Below, piece by piece: positions 1-6,319 of a stretch of 9,628 nt of DNA. Every line of letters starts with the position of its first letter. Positions within the stretch are counted from its first letter, which is position 1. Location of the stretch: contig PLCK01000047.1 of assembly GCA_003134755.1 (NCBI GenBank), forward strand, positions 2,515 through 12,142, written 5' to 3'. The DNA is from Actinomycetota bacterium (GTDB lineage: Bacteria; Actinomycetota; Actinomycetes; Acidothermales; Acidothermaceae). A program made the translations under genes and the position numbers. The notes beneath the pieces are model-generated. The model made no database searches and had not been told where the DNA came from. It saw only the letters and a program-made list of their open reading frames with translations.

Positions 1-1332
1 GAGGTCAACATCAAGATCCTGCTCGACGCCGCCGAACGTGCCGGCCAACTCGATCCGGCCGAGCGCGGGCCGCTACTTGTGAGCATGACCGACGAGGTCG
101 GGACGCTGGTGCTGCGCGACAACTACGCTCAGAACCTCGCGTTGGCGTGCGCGCAGGCGCAAGCAGTCGCCATGCTGCACGTGCACGCCACCTACATCGA
201 CTCGCTGGAGAAGAATGGCCACCTGGTCAGGGCGCTTGAGCAGCTGCCCGACAGTGAAGCGATCGCAGAGCGCCGTGCCGCCGGTCTCGGGTTGACGCGT
301 CCCGAACTCGCGCTACTCCTCGCATACGCCAAGATCACTGCGACGCAAGGGATCATCGCTTCGGACCTTCCCGACGACGCGTTCACCAGGCAGGCCCTCG
401 TCGGCTACTTCCCGAGCGCCCTGCGGACCCGATTCGCCGCGACGATGGCGGAGCACCCGTTGCGGCGGGAGATCATCGCGACCGCGATCGCCAACGAGCT
501 CGTCAATCTTTCGGGTAGCACGTTCATCTTCAGGGTCGCGTCCGAAACCTCGGCTTCGGTGGCCGACATCACGCGTGCGCATACCGCCGCGCGCTTGTCG
601 TTCGGCGTCGACGAACTCTGGGCAGACATCGAACGCCTCGATGACGTCGTCCCCAGCGACGTTCAGACCGGGTTGCTGCTCGGCGTCCGCCAGCTTCTCG
701 ACCGTGCGACGCGGTGGTTCCTGACGAATCGGCGTGCACCACTCGACGTCCCTGAGACTGTCGCACAGCTCGCCGCTGGTCTGGTAACCGTGCTCAACGG
801 CCTGCCCACCTTGCTGCGCGGTAACGACGCGGACGTCTATGCCGACGAACTCTCGAGACTGGCGGGTGCCGGCGTGCCGGACGACATCGCGGCGAGAGCG
901 GTGGGGTTCCGCGAGGGATTGTCGGCATTGGCCATCGTCGACATCGCGCTGCGCACGAAGATGGACGTGGGCGACGTCGCCGCCGTGCATTTCGCTCTCG
1001 CCGACGTGCTCGGGCTATCACGGCTCACGGTTCTGATTGCCGCCCTGCCACGTGACACCCGTTGGCATACCCTCGCCCGCGCCGCGGCTCGTGACGACCT
1101 CGAAGCGGCTCACGCTGAGCTGACGACCGACGTACTGCTTTCGGCCGGCACGCTCACGGCAGCTGACGAGCGCATTGCCGACTGGCGGCGTTCCAATGAA
1201 GCCGCGCTCGCGCGGGCGGCGTCCTTCGTGACCGACATCACGTCTGGAGATGCAGCAGACCTGGCGACCTTGTCGGTAGCGCTGCGGGAGATACGGGCAC
1301 TCGTTCGGGCAGCATCACTGCCCTCGGCTTGA
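1..1332 (+). CDS. NAD-dependent glutamate dehydrogenase, large (GDH180-type), C-terminal part
   Basis: The reading frame is open from the first base and ends with TGA at 1330-1332, so these 443 codons are the 3' end of a longer gene. The first residues (EVNIKILLDAAERAGQL) and the following LRDNYAQNLAL stretch match, from memory, the region after the catalytic core of the very large NAD-specific glutamate dehydrogenases of actinobacteria and proteobacteria (about 1,600 residues, PF05088 family). Those enzymes oxidatively deaminate glutamate to 2-oxoglutarate and ammonia in the cytoplasm. What is visible is the helical C-terminal domain, including the family-like LTRPELALLLAYAKI stretch. The NAD-binding and catalytic residues lie upstream of the window. 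GTG at 79 or ATG at 85 could be mistaken for starts, but strong similarity begins before them. No frameshift is seen. The assignment is confident; only the 5' end is missing. Confidence 0.93.
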   Translation, partial: EVNIKILLDAAERAGQLDPAERGPLLVSMTDEVGTLVLRDNYAQNLALACAQAQAVAMLHVHATYIDSLEKNGHLVRALEQLPDSEAIAERRAAGLGLTRPELALLLAYAKITATQGIIASDLPDDAFTRQALVGYFPSALRTRFAATMAEHPLRREIIATAIANELVNLSGSTFIFRVASETSASVADITRAHTAARLSFGVDELWADIERLDDVVPSDVQTGLLLGVRQLLDRATRWFLTNRRAPLDVPETVAQLAAGLVTVLNGLPTLLRGNDADVYADELSRLAGAGVPDDIAARAVGFREGLSALAIVDIALRTKMDVGDVAAVHFALADVLGLSRLTVLIAALPRDTRWHTLARAAARDDLEAAHAELTTDVLLSAGTLTAADERIADWRRSNEAALARAASFVTDITSGDAADLATLSVALREIRALVRAASLPSA

Positions 1333-1374
1333 GATCAGCAGCCTGCCCCCAAGACCAGCGGCGTGCGGCTGATC
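1333..1374 (+). terminator. possible weak terminator hairpin after glutamate dehydrogenase
   Basis: GATCAGC at 1333-1339 is the exact reverse complement of GCTGATC at 1368-1374. One mismatch and two further G-C pairs extend the stem inward. It starts directly after the stop codon. There is no T-tract (TAATCG follows) and the loop is long, so this is only a candidate terminator or mRNA 3'-end structure. Confidence 0.3.
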
Positions 1375-1690
1375 TAATCGCCCGGTCAGCGCAACGGGCG
1401 ACCCTCCCGGGCGCACCGACCAACTGGCTGATCAGGCTGACGATCTCGCGCACCGGGGCCGAGCCGGGCGCGTCGACCGCCGTGTCTTCGCGGCTCGCTC
1501 GGGCAGGAGTCACGACCGTGACGGTCGTTCGCACTCCATCACCCGCTCACGCCATCACGCAGCCATGCGCCCTCGCGGCGTCACGGCTGTTGCCGCTGGC
1601 TGAAGCCAGAGTGTGACCGACGGGCGTGGCCACTGCGGGTCTACGCAGGCGGCTGTGGAAAACGCAACGGTCCTTCGCCCTGCGGGCGGG

Positions 1691-1740
1691 TGATCACTCG
1701 TGCTCACGGACTGTAGCTAGTCCGAACGGCTCAGTGATCA
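1691..1740. repeat. 50-base concentric imperfect palindrome
   Basis: TGATCACT at 1691-1698 is the reverse complement of AGTGATCA at 1733-1740. CGGACT at 1707-1712 is the reverse complement of AGTCCG at 1719-1724. Both pairs share the same centre (1715.5) and flank a six-base loop (GTAGCT), with eight unpaired bases on each side between the two stems. It could be a two-part operator or an RNA stem-loop with a symmetric internal loop. Confidence 0.6.
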
Positions 1741-1794
1741 GTTACGCCGATTGGCATTCGCAATTCGGCCAACTGCCGCCAGGATCACTCGTGC
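1692..1794 (+). repeat. 12-base direct repeat GATCACTCGTGC, two copies
   Basis: GATCACTCGTGC occurs at 1692-1703 and again at 1783-1794, 91 bases apart. The first copy overlaps the left arm of the concentric palindrome. A 12-base exact repeat within 100 bases is unlikely by chance, so a repeated protein-binding site or a small duplication is plausible. No transposon or integrase gene is nearby. Confidence 0.6.
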
Positions 1795-1884
1795 GGGAAC
1801 AGTTGCGGCACTCGCGACAGTACGGCATCAAATAGGACATGGCCCGCGCCCGAGAGCAAGCGACTGTTGGGGGAGGTGCCCGTA

Positions 1885-1908
1885 ATGCGTAGTACTTCCT
1901 GGAACTAA
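1885..1908 (+). CDS. putative seven-codon leader peptide (MRSTSWN)
   Basis: ATG at 1885 opens a seven-codon ORF (M-R-S-T-S-W-N) ending in TAA at 1906-1908. It is preceded by GGGGGAGG at 1869-1876, a near-perfect Shine-Dalgarno sequence, with an eight-base spacer. That is better than the ribosome sites of most genes in this window. A strong GC hairpin follows at 1954-1984 and the next real gene starts at 2179. Short ORF, hairpin, then gene is the layout of translational attenuators and uORF-regulated leaders. There is no run of one regulatory codon (one Trp, two Ser), so it is not a standard trp or his leader. It could also be fortuitous, or lie inside a small RNA gene. Confidence 0.35.
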   Translation: MRSTSWN

Positions 1909-1953
1909 GGGTCCTACTCGCCGTTCAGGTCTGAAACTGCGGCGTGCGTTCGT

Positions 1954-1984
1954 GAGAGGGGCCGGTTGCTGCCGGCCCTTTCTC
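1954..1984 (+). terminator. strong GC hairpin, candidate intrinsic terminator or attenuator
   Basis: GGGCCGG at 1959-1965 pairs with CCGGCCC at 1972-1978 around the loop TTGCTG. The stem extends outward through GAGA at 1954-1957 and the TTTCTC at 1979-1984, with a small bulge. The right arm runs into CTTTCT, a short T-containing tail, which is good for a high-GC genome. It is more than 600 bases from the glutamate dehydrogenase stop and 195 bases upstream of the next gene. It therefore probably ends a separate short transcript or acts as an attenuator. Confidence 0.55.
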
Positions 1985-1986
1985 AT

Positions 1987-2004
1987 GTCCGGAGTTAGCC
2001 GGAC
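1987..2004 (+). repeat. small perfect hairpin GTCCGG/CCGGAC
   Basis: GTCCGG at 1987-1992 and CCGGAC at 1999-2004 form a perfect six-base stem with the loop AGTTAG, two bases after the strong hairpin. The two may act as a tandem structure in a transcript that reads through. Confidence 0.45.
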
Positions 2005-2048
2005 CTCCATTGTTTCGGATGATCCTCGGCCTGGTTGATGCGCCGTTT

Positions 2049-2076
2049 GGCCTAGTGGATGTCTCCACTCGGGGCC
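2049..2076 (+). repeat. stem-loop in the leader of the GGDEF-EAL gene
   Basis: AGTGGA at 2054-2059 and TCCACT at 2064-2069 form a six-base stem with a four-base loop (TGTC). GGCC at 2049-2052 and GGCC at 2073-2076 add an outer four-base stem across a small asymmetric bulge. I see no match to the c-di-GMP riboswitch classes I know. Confidence 0.4.
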
Positions 2077-2090
2077 GATGTCTGAATTAC

Positions 2091-2171
2091 CGGCGGAATC
2101 GGCGTTGGATCACTGTGATCTCGTCCGCCGCAGTCGATGTCTGTTTCAGAGATCGTTTTCCGGCGGAGGGG
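2091..2171 (+). promoter_or_regulatory. alternative pairing that could hide the GGDEF-EAL ribosome binding site
   Basis: CGGCGGA occurs at 2091-2097 and again at 2161-2167, where it runs into the Shine-Dalgarno sequence GGAGGGG (2165-2171). TCCGCCG at 2124-2130 is complementary to both. Pairing with the first copy leaves the ribosome site free; pairing with the second covers its first bases. This is the logic of a translational switch. CGGCGG words are common in such a GC-rich genome, so it could be coincidence. Confidence 0.3.
2108..2120. promoter_or_regulatory. perfect 13-base palindrome, putative operator
   Basis: GATCACTGTGATC reads as GATCAC, one central base, GTGATC: a perfect odd palindrome 58 bases before the start of the GGDEF-EAL gene. 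It shares the GATCACT core with the repeats at 1692, 1733 (inverted) and 1783. With a single central base it cannot be an RNA hairpin as it stands, so a dimeric DNA-binding protein is the simpler reading. The regulator is unknown. Confidence 0.45.
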
Positions 2172-2178
2172 TCCAGTG

Positions 2179-4686
2179 ATGACCGAGCGCGCGCGGCAGG
2201 ATGCCGTCCGCCGCCTCGTGTTGGCCGTGGGGTCTCTCGGCGCGCTGGCCGTGCTCATCGGCGGCGCACTCATCCGAGCCGAACCGTCGCCCGCGATGTG
2301 GCGGTGGGGTGTTGCGCTCGCACTTCCGGTTGTCGGCGAGGCGGCGCGGGTCCGAGTTCGACGGGGCGCCAGCCGGTTCGCCTACGGGTGGCGGGAGACC
2401 GCGCTCGTGCTCGGGCTGCTTCTCGTACCGCCAGCACATCTCATTCTCGCGATGACCGTCGGTGTCGCTCTGGTGGCGATCGTCGTTCGGCTACCGGCGT
2501 TGAAGGTTGTGTTCAACACAGCAGTCGCGGCGATCGAGACCCTGGTCGGGTGTGCGGTCGTGGCGACCGTGCATCTGTACTCGCCGTCGCTGCATTGGAC
2601 GCGCATCTTCTCCGTCAAGGCGATCGTTCTCATCAGTGTCGCGTGCGCACTGGCCGACCTGCTCTCGACGGCCCTCACCTCGGTTGCGATAGCCACCGAC
2701 CGCGAGCGGTCGGTGTGGCCGACGCTCGGGGAGAACCTTCGTACCGCCGCCGTGGTGTTGGTGCGCAATGTCGGCGCCGCGTTCGTACTCGCGGCCGCGT
2801 TGAGTTGGTCGGCGTTGTTCACCACGCTCATCGTCCTGTGCCTGCTCGGCCTGCAGGCTCTCGGCAAGGACCGCGTCGCGATTCGTGAGGAGCGTTTCGC
2901 CTGGGACCGCCTGCGGTTGGCGATCGACGAGCTGCGCGACGTCGAGCTTGATCGGCTGATCGCAAAGGCCACGGCGGCTGCCGCCACCATGATGCGTGCT
3001 GATGCGGCCGAGATCCAGCTCGACGTCAATACCGGACATCGGACGGCGGTGCGCGCCAGCGATGTCGAAGATGCGCACGCGCTCATCCGCGGTGACGATG
3101 CGCGGCTCGAGCACAGCAAGCAGATCGACCTCTCCACGAGGGAGGGCCGCGTCGGCGAACTACGTCTGCTCTTCCATGGGCCGGTCACCCTCTCAACGAC
3201 AGAGTCCAGTTGCCTCAATGCATTTGCGAATGCCTTGGCCGTCGCCTTGGCCAACGCGTTGAAGTTCGATTCGATGTGCGCGGACGCCGAGCAGCGCATT
3301 CAGGCTGCGTTGACCGATCAGGTCACCGGAGTCGGCAACTTGGTGATGCTCGAGGAGCAGGCCCGTGACGCGTTCGGTGCCCTGACTCCCGACCGCACGG
3401 TAGGCATCGCAGTGATCGGCCTCAGTCGGTTCGCCGAGGTCAACGACTTGCTTGGCGCGCATGCGGCCGATCAGATGCTGAAGGCGGTCGCCAGCCGCCT
3501 GAGCAGTGTCGTGCGCCGAACCGACGTGGTGGCCCGCCTGCACGGCGCGGAGTTCGTCTTGCTGTTGCGCGATCTCGGCGGCGAATCTGCAGCCGAAGCA
3601 CAGGCCGAACTCGCAGTCCGCGCGCTAGGGACGGCAATCAGGGCCGATGGTCTCGAGTTGACCGTCGATGCGCACGGTGGCGTCGCCTGCGCTCCGACCG
3701 ACGGTGTCAGCCTCGACGACCTGATCCGTCGTGCGCGCCTCGCCATGCACAGGTCCAGGACCGACGACGTCCCGGTGTATCGGTATCGGGCGGAGCTGGA
3801 GCCACCCGCGCTTGCGCAGGTCGAGCTGCTGCGTGACCTGCGCGAGGCGCTGACGTCGAAGCAGCTGGTACTTGATTACCAGCCGAAATTCGCCCTGCGC
3901 GGCGGCCAGCCCATCGCAGCGGAGGCGCTCGTGCGCTGGCACCATCCCGACCGCGGCGTGATATCGCCGGCCGAGTTCATCCCGTTGCTCGAGCGATGTG
4001 GTCTCGTCGGCGACCTGACGCGCTACGTTCTCGAGGCCGCAATCGAGGAATGTGCGGCGTGGCACACGATGGGCCTCGACCTCTCGATCGCGGTGAACCT
4101 GTCGGCGCGGAATCTGCTCGACGAGGACCTTCCGCGTTTCGTGCTCGAATGCCTTGCGCGGCACGGTCTGGCGGCCAACCAACTGGTCTGCGAGATCACC
4201 GAGACCGCCGTGTTCTCGCGCAGTCCGATCGCGGCGTCCATTCTCGATCAGCTTCGAGCGGCGGGCGTCGGACTCTCCCTCGACGACTTTTGCACCGGGT
4301 ATTCGTCACTGAGCCTGCTGCGCGAGCGCGTGATCGACGAGATCAAGATCGACCGGTCGTTCGTGGCCGACCTCGGCGTGGGTGGACGGACGACGCAGAT
4401 CGTCACTGCCCTCATCGAGTTGGCGCATCGATGCGACATCGTCGTTACTGCCGAAGGCATCGAAACCGTGGAGCAGCAGCAGATCTTGACAACACTGGGT
4501 TGCGACCACGCTCAGGGCTACCTCCTTGCACGGCCGATGTCGGGTGACAAGGCGCGCGCGTTCTTCCTCGAGGCCCAACGCACCGCAAATGGGGCAACTC
4601 GTTCGAGCGGCAAGACAATGCGGTTGAGCGGGACGGCGCGGAGATGGGACGAACCCCTGACCTGGCGCGAAGCCGCCTCGGAGTAG
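2179..4686 (+). CDS. membrane GGDEF-EAL protein, probable c-di-GMP phosphodiesterase
   Basis: The chosen start is ATG 2179 (835 residues), seven bases after GGAGGGG (2165-2171); ATG 2137 is in frame but has no ribosome site. Residues 1-229 hold about six hydrophobic segments (roughly 13-32, 40-56, 74-103, 112-133, 144-172, 190-228) and look like a membrane sensor of no family I recognise. Residues 236-365 look like a divergent GAF domain. The GGDEF domain begins at TDQVTGVGN (379). Its active site is HGAEF (455-459) and the usual first metal Asp is G414, so cyclase activity should be lost. RRTD (446-449) sits where the inhibitory RxxD site lies. The EAL domain (about 552-800) keeps E582, N640, E672, E675, D702, D703, K723, E759 and Q779, with the spacing I recall for RocR. 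Loop 6 reads DDFCTGYSS, with Cys705 replacing the usual Gly. Predicted role: hydrolysis of c-di-GMP to pGpG at the inner membrane, with the degenerate GGDEF as a possible regulatory module. Confidence 0.92.
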   Translation: MTERARQDAVRRLVLAVGSLGALAVLIGGALIRAEPSPAMWRWGVALALPVVGEAARVRVRRGASRFAYGWRETALVLGLLLVPPAHLILAMTVGVALVAIVVRLPALKVVFNTAVAAIETLVGCAVVATVHLYSPSLHWTRIFSVKAIVLISVACALADLLSTALTSVAIATDRERSVWPTLGENLRTAAVVLVRNVGAAFVLAAALSWSALFTTLIVLCLLGLQALGKDRVAIREERFAWDRLRLAIDELRDVELDRLIAKATAAAATMMRADAAEIQLDVNTGHRTAVRASDVEDAHALIRGDDARLEHSKQIDLSTREGRVGELRLLFHGPVTLSTTESSCLNAFANALAVALANALKFDSMCADAEQRIQAALTDQVTGVGNLVMLEEQARDAFGALTPDRTVGIAVIGLSRFAEVNDLLGAHAADQMLKAVASRLSSVVRRTDVVARLHGAEFVLLLRDLGGESAAEAQAELAVRALGTAIRADGLELTVDAHGGVACAPTDGVSLDDLIRRARLAMHRSRTDDVPVYRYRAELEPPALAQVELLRDLREALTSKQLVLDYQPKFALRGGQPIAAEALVRWHHPDRGVISPAEFIPLLERCGLVGDLTRYVLEAAIEECAAWHTMGLDLSIAVNLSARNLLDEDLPRFVLECLARHGLAANQLVCEITETAVFSRSPIAASILDQLRAAGVGLSLDDFCTGYSSLSLLRERVIDEIKIDRSFVADLGVGGRTTQIVTALIELAHRCDIVVTAEGIETVEQQQILTTLGCDHAQGYLLARPMSGDKARAFFLEAQRTANGATRSSGKTMRLSGTARRWDEPLTWREAASE

Positions 4687-4828
4687 CGCGCGACGTAATG
4701 CACGATCCTCAACCGTTGGGCCGTTAGGAGTAACTTTGCGCGCCGTCGATCTTGGTTGAGCCTGGCTGTCCACAGGCATTGTTGGAATCGGCTGAGCGCG
4801 AGGTCCGCAGGCTCTACGCTCGCCGGAC

Positions 4829-5320
4829 TTGCTAGAGCCACGGTGCTTTCAAGGCATGTTGTTGATGATCTTCTTCGCGGTCATCATCGCCGGGTTGATT
4901 ACGGTCATCGTTGACGTCTCTACTGTGTTCCTGGCTCAACGCGAGCTGCAATCGACTGCCGACGGCGCAGCCCTGGCGGCCGCTCAGCAGGCCGATGTCC
5001 AGGCCATCTACACGGCGCCCGTAGGTGATCAGCTGCCGCTATCTGCGGCACAGGTTCTATCCGTTGCGAATCTCTATTCGAGCAACGGCGCACGGATTCC
5101 GCACGAGTGCTCGCGCTCGAGCTACCGGTTGGTCCTCGGCCAGGACGTCGCAGGCAATGAGCGCACCGGCCTGCAGGCCGACGGTTCTACTGTGCGGATC
5201 GAGATCACATGCACGGTGCCGTTGCCATTCGTCAGTCTTGTCGCACGTGCGTTCACGAACGGCGTGACGATCGACGAGGTCGCCTACGCGCGTGCAGCCG
5301 TCACCCCGAACCTGCCCTGA
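4829..5320 (+). CDS. TadE/TadG-like pseudopilin-type membrane protein
   Basis: The protein has one N-terminal hydrophobic helix (about residues 11-30 counted from TTG 4829) followed by VDVSTVFLAQRELQSTADGA. That is the hallmark N-terminus of TadG-like and actinobacterial Rv3654c-like proteins of tight-adherence (Flp) pilus systems. The remaining 120 residues are extracytoplasmic, with two cysteines (C94, C128) that could form a disulfide. TGA is at 5318-5320. The start is uncertain. TTG 4829 has no ribosome site. ATG 4865 lies ten bases after AAGG (4851-4854) and gives 151 residues. ATG 4856 is too close to that site. No charged ERG-type stretch precedes the helix as in typical relatives, so the 5' end may be altered. 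No tadA, tadB, tadC or prepilin gene is in the window, so it is an orphan here. It lies 142 bases after the c-di-GMP gene on the same strand. Confidence 0.75.
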   Translation: MLEPRCFQGMLLMIFFAVIIAGLITVIVDVSTVFLAQRELQSTADGAALAAAQQADVQAIYTAPVGDQLPLSAAQVLSVANLYSSNGARIPHECSRSSYRLVLGQDVAGNERTGLQADGSTVRIEITCTVPLPFVSLVARAFTNGVTIDEVAYARAAVTPNLP

Positions 5321-5385
5321 GCCGAACGAGAGCACCCGTGACGGCTCCTTCTGGGTGGCTGTGCACGCTCTCAGCGTTGACCGCG

Positions 5386-5405
5386 CGATAATACTATTGT
5401 TATCG
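5386..5405. promoter_or_regulatory. palindromic operator/promoter of the toxin-antitoxin operon
   Basis: CGATAATACTATTGTTATCG is an imperfect palindrome with CGATAA and TTATCG as its ends. It is a sharp AT-rich island in GC-rich DNA and ends one base before the toxin GTG. GATAAT (5387-5392), TACTAT (5392-5397) and TATTGT (5395-5400) are possible -10 boxes, so the transcript would be leaderless or nearly so. TTGACC (5377-5382) is too close to pair properly as a -35. Autorepression by the antitoxin, alone or with toxin, at such a site is usual for these operons. Confidence 0.6.
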
Positions 5406-5406
5406 T

Positions 5407-5832
5407 GTGGCCCAAGCCGTCTGGGCGATCGAGTTTCATGCGGAGTGCGAAAGGTGCGCCGACAGACTGGCTCAAGATGACAAGGAGGCGCTGCTGGCCG
5501 CCATCTCGGTACTGCGGGATGTTGGACCGTCCCTCGGACGGCCGCTCGTCGACACCGTGGTTGCCAGCCGACACGCGAACATGAAGGAGCTGCGTCCTGG
5601 TTCGACGGGGCGCACGGAGGTCCGAGTGCTGTTCGCATTCGACAACGTCAGGACGGCGCTCTTGCTCGTCGGTGGGGACAAGAGCGCCGGTTGGAAAGGC
5701 TGGTACGAGACGAATATTCCGATCGCCGACGAGCTGTTCGACGCACACCAGCGTTCGTTGGACGAGGAGGCAAGGCGCGCGCCGCCGTCGTCGCGCGGCG
5801 GCCGCCGGCGGAAAGGTAGCAAACGCTCATGA
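5407..5832 (+). CDS. RelE/ParE-superfamily toxin, HigB-like (Gp49 type)
   Basis: A 141-residue protein starting at GTG 5407, directly after the operator. No ribosome site is visible, which fits a leaderless mRNA. NMKELRPGSTGRTEVRVLFA (58-77) and GGDKSAGWKGWYETNIPIAD (89-108) are characteristic of the phage-derived Gp49-like/HigB family (PF05973). Known members are mRNA interferases that cut ribosome-bound mRNA. Toxin-first order with the helix-turn-helix antitoxin second is the HigBA arrangement. The last 20 residues (from about E121) are a very basic Arg/Ser/Gly tail beyond the usual domain. The TGA at 5830-5832 overlaps the antitoxin ATG by four bases (ATGA), so the two are translationally coupled. 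Family membership is confident; activity is inferred. Confidence 0.9.
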   Translation: MAQAVWAIEFHAECERCADRLAQDDKEALLAAISVLRDVGPSLGRPLVDTVVASRHANMKELRPGSTGRTEVRVLFAFDNVRTALLLVGGDKSAGWKGWYETNIPIADELFDAHQRSLDEEARRAPPSSRGGRRRKGSKRS

Positions 5833-6269
5833 GCTTGAAGGATTGGGAAAGGCGCGTTCTCGAGCGGCCGGGTGCCGCCGAACGCGTCGCTGAAATCGCG
5901 AACGAGCTGCGTCTTGCAGCTGGTCTGACTGCCCTTCGCGAGCGGGCCGGTCTCACGCAGCGCGAGGTGGCCGACCGCTTGCAGATTTCCCAGCCGCGCG
6001 TGGTTGCGATCGAGCGATCCAGGAACGTCACCGTCGATGTGCTTGAGCACTACGTTCACGCAGTCGGTGGCCGACTCGAACTCGTGGTCGAGATCGGCGG
6101 CAAGCGCATCAACCTCCGTTCGAATCGAGCGGTGCGCAAGGCATCGGGCCAGGTTGTGCCAGACAAGACACGGGACAGGAAGCCCGTCAGTAAGACAACG
6201 CGAAAGACCGCAGCAATGGCACCGAAGACGTCCGCCGAGCGGGCCGCTCGAGCGCGCTTGATTCCGTGA
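5829..6269 (+). CDS. helix-turn-helix (XRE family) antitoxin, HigA-like
   Basis: A 146-residue protein whose ATG 5829 overlaps the toxin stop. No good Shine-Dalgarno lies close by (GGAAAGG is about 13 bases away), so it probably depends on coupled translation. LTQREVADRLQISQPRVVAI (42-61) is an XRE/Cro-type helix-turn-helix. The sequence before it (KDWERRVLERPGAAERVAEI) and the VLEHYVHAVGGRLELVVEI stretch (71-89) are typical of antitoxins paired with Gp49-type toxins. It should neutralise the toxin and bind the operator at 5386-5405. Residues 93-146 form a long basic, low-complexity tail (R, K, T, S, A) that most relatives lack, as far as I recall. Confidence 0.9.
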   Translation: MSLKDWERRVLERPGAAERVAEIANELRLAAGLTALRERAGLTQREVADRLQISQPRVVAIERSRNVTVDVLEHYVHAVGGRLELVVEIGGKRINLRSNRAVRKASGQVVPDKTRDRKPVSKTTRKTAAMAPKTSAERAARARLIP

Positions 6270-6319
6270 CCCATCGGGCGTTGTCTGAGCAGGGATACCA
6301 GTTTTCGGACCAGAATTGC

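Larger units (their letters stand above)
1375..1884. other. intergenic stretch without a recognisable gene
   Basis: Two plus-strand ORFs lie here (1329-1616 and 1626-1835), but neither has a Shine-Dalgarno sequence or a recognisable protein. The second encodes 69 residues ending QLRHSRQYGIK and could be a decayed gene. I see no rRNA, tRNA or transposase. The second half (from about 1690) holds the inverted and direct repeats listed separately. A promoter could precede the small ORF at 1885, but I find no convincing -35/-10 pair. The AT-richer CATCAAATAGGACAT at 1826-1840 is the only candidate patch. Confidence 0.5.

Noticed and set aside
313..990. 225-residue minus-strand ORF inside glutamate dehydrogenase
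   Set aside because: It is antisense to a clear family member, Arg/Asp/Gly-rich, with no recognisable domain: a GC-rich shadow frame.
1626..1835. 69-residue plus-strand ORF in the first intergenic region
   Set aside because: No ribosome site and no recognisable family, and it spans the repeats. It could be a relic, but this cannot be supported.
1985..2178. Possible c-di-GMP riboswitch before the GGDEF-EAL gene
   Set aside because: I looked for the conserved core and tetraloop-receptor features of the known classes and did not see them.
2010..2888. 292-residue plus-strand ORF starting before the GGDEF-EAL gene
   Set aside because: It runs in a different frame over the well-supported membrane domain and is very rich in Arg, Gly and Ser: a shadow frame.
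2382..3299. 305-residue minus-strand ORF opposite the GGDEF-EAL gene
   Set aside because: Low-complexity Ser/Arg/Ala composition antisense to a real gene; no domain seen.
4708..4760. CTCAACC/GGTTGAG inverted repeat between the GGDEF-EAL and TadG-like genes
   Set aside because: Seven base pairs with a 39-base loop and no tail: too weak to call a terminator.
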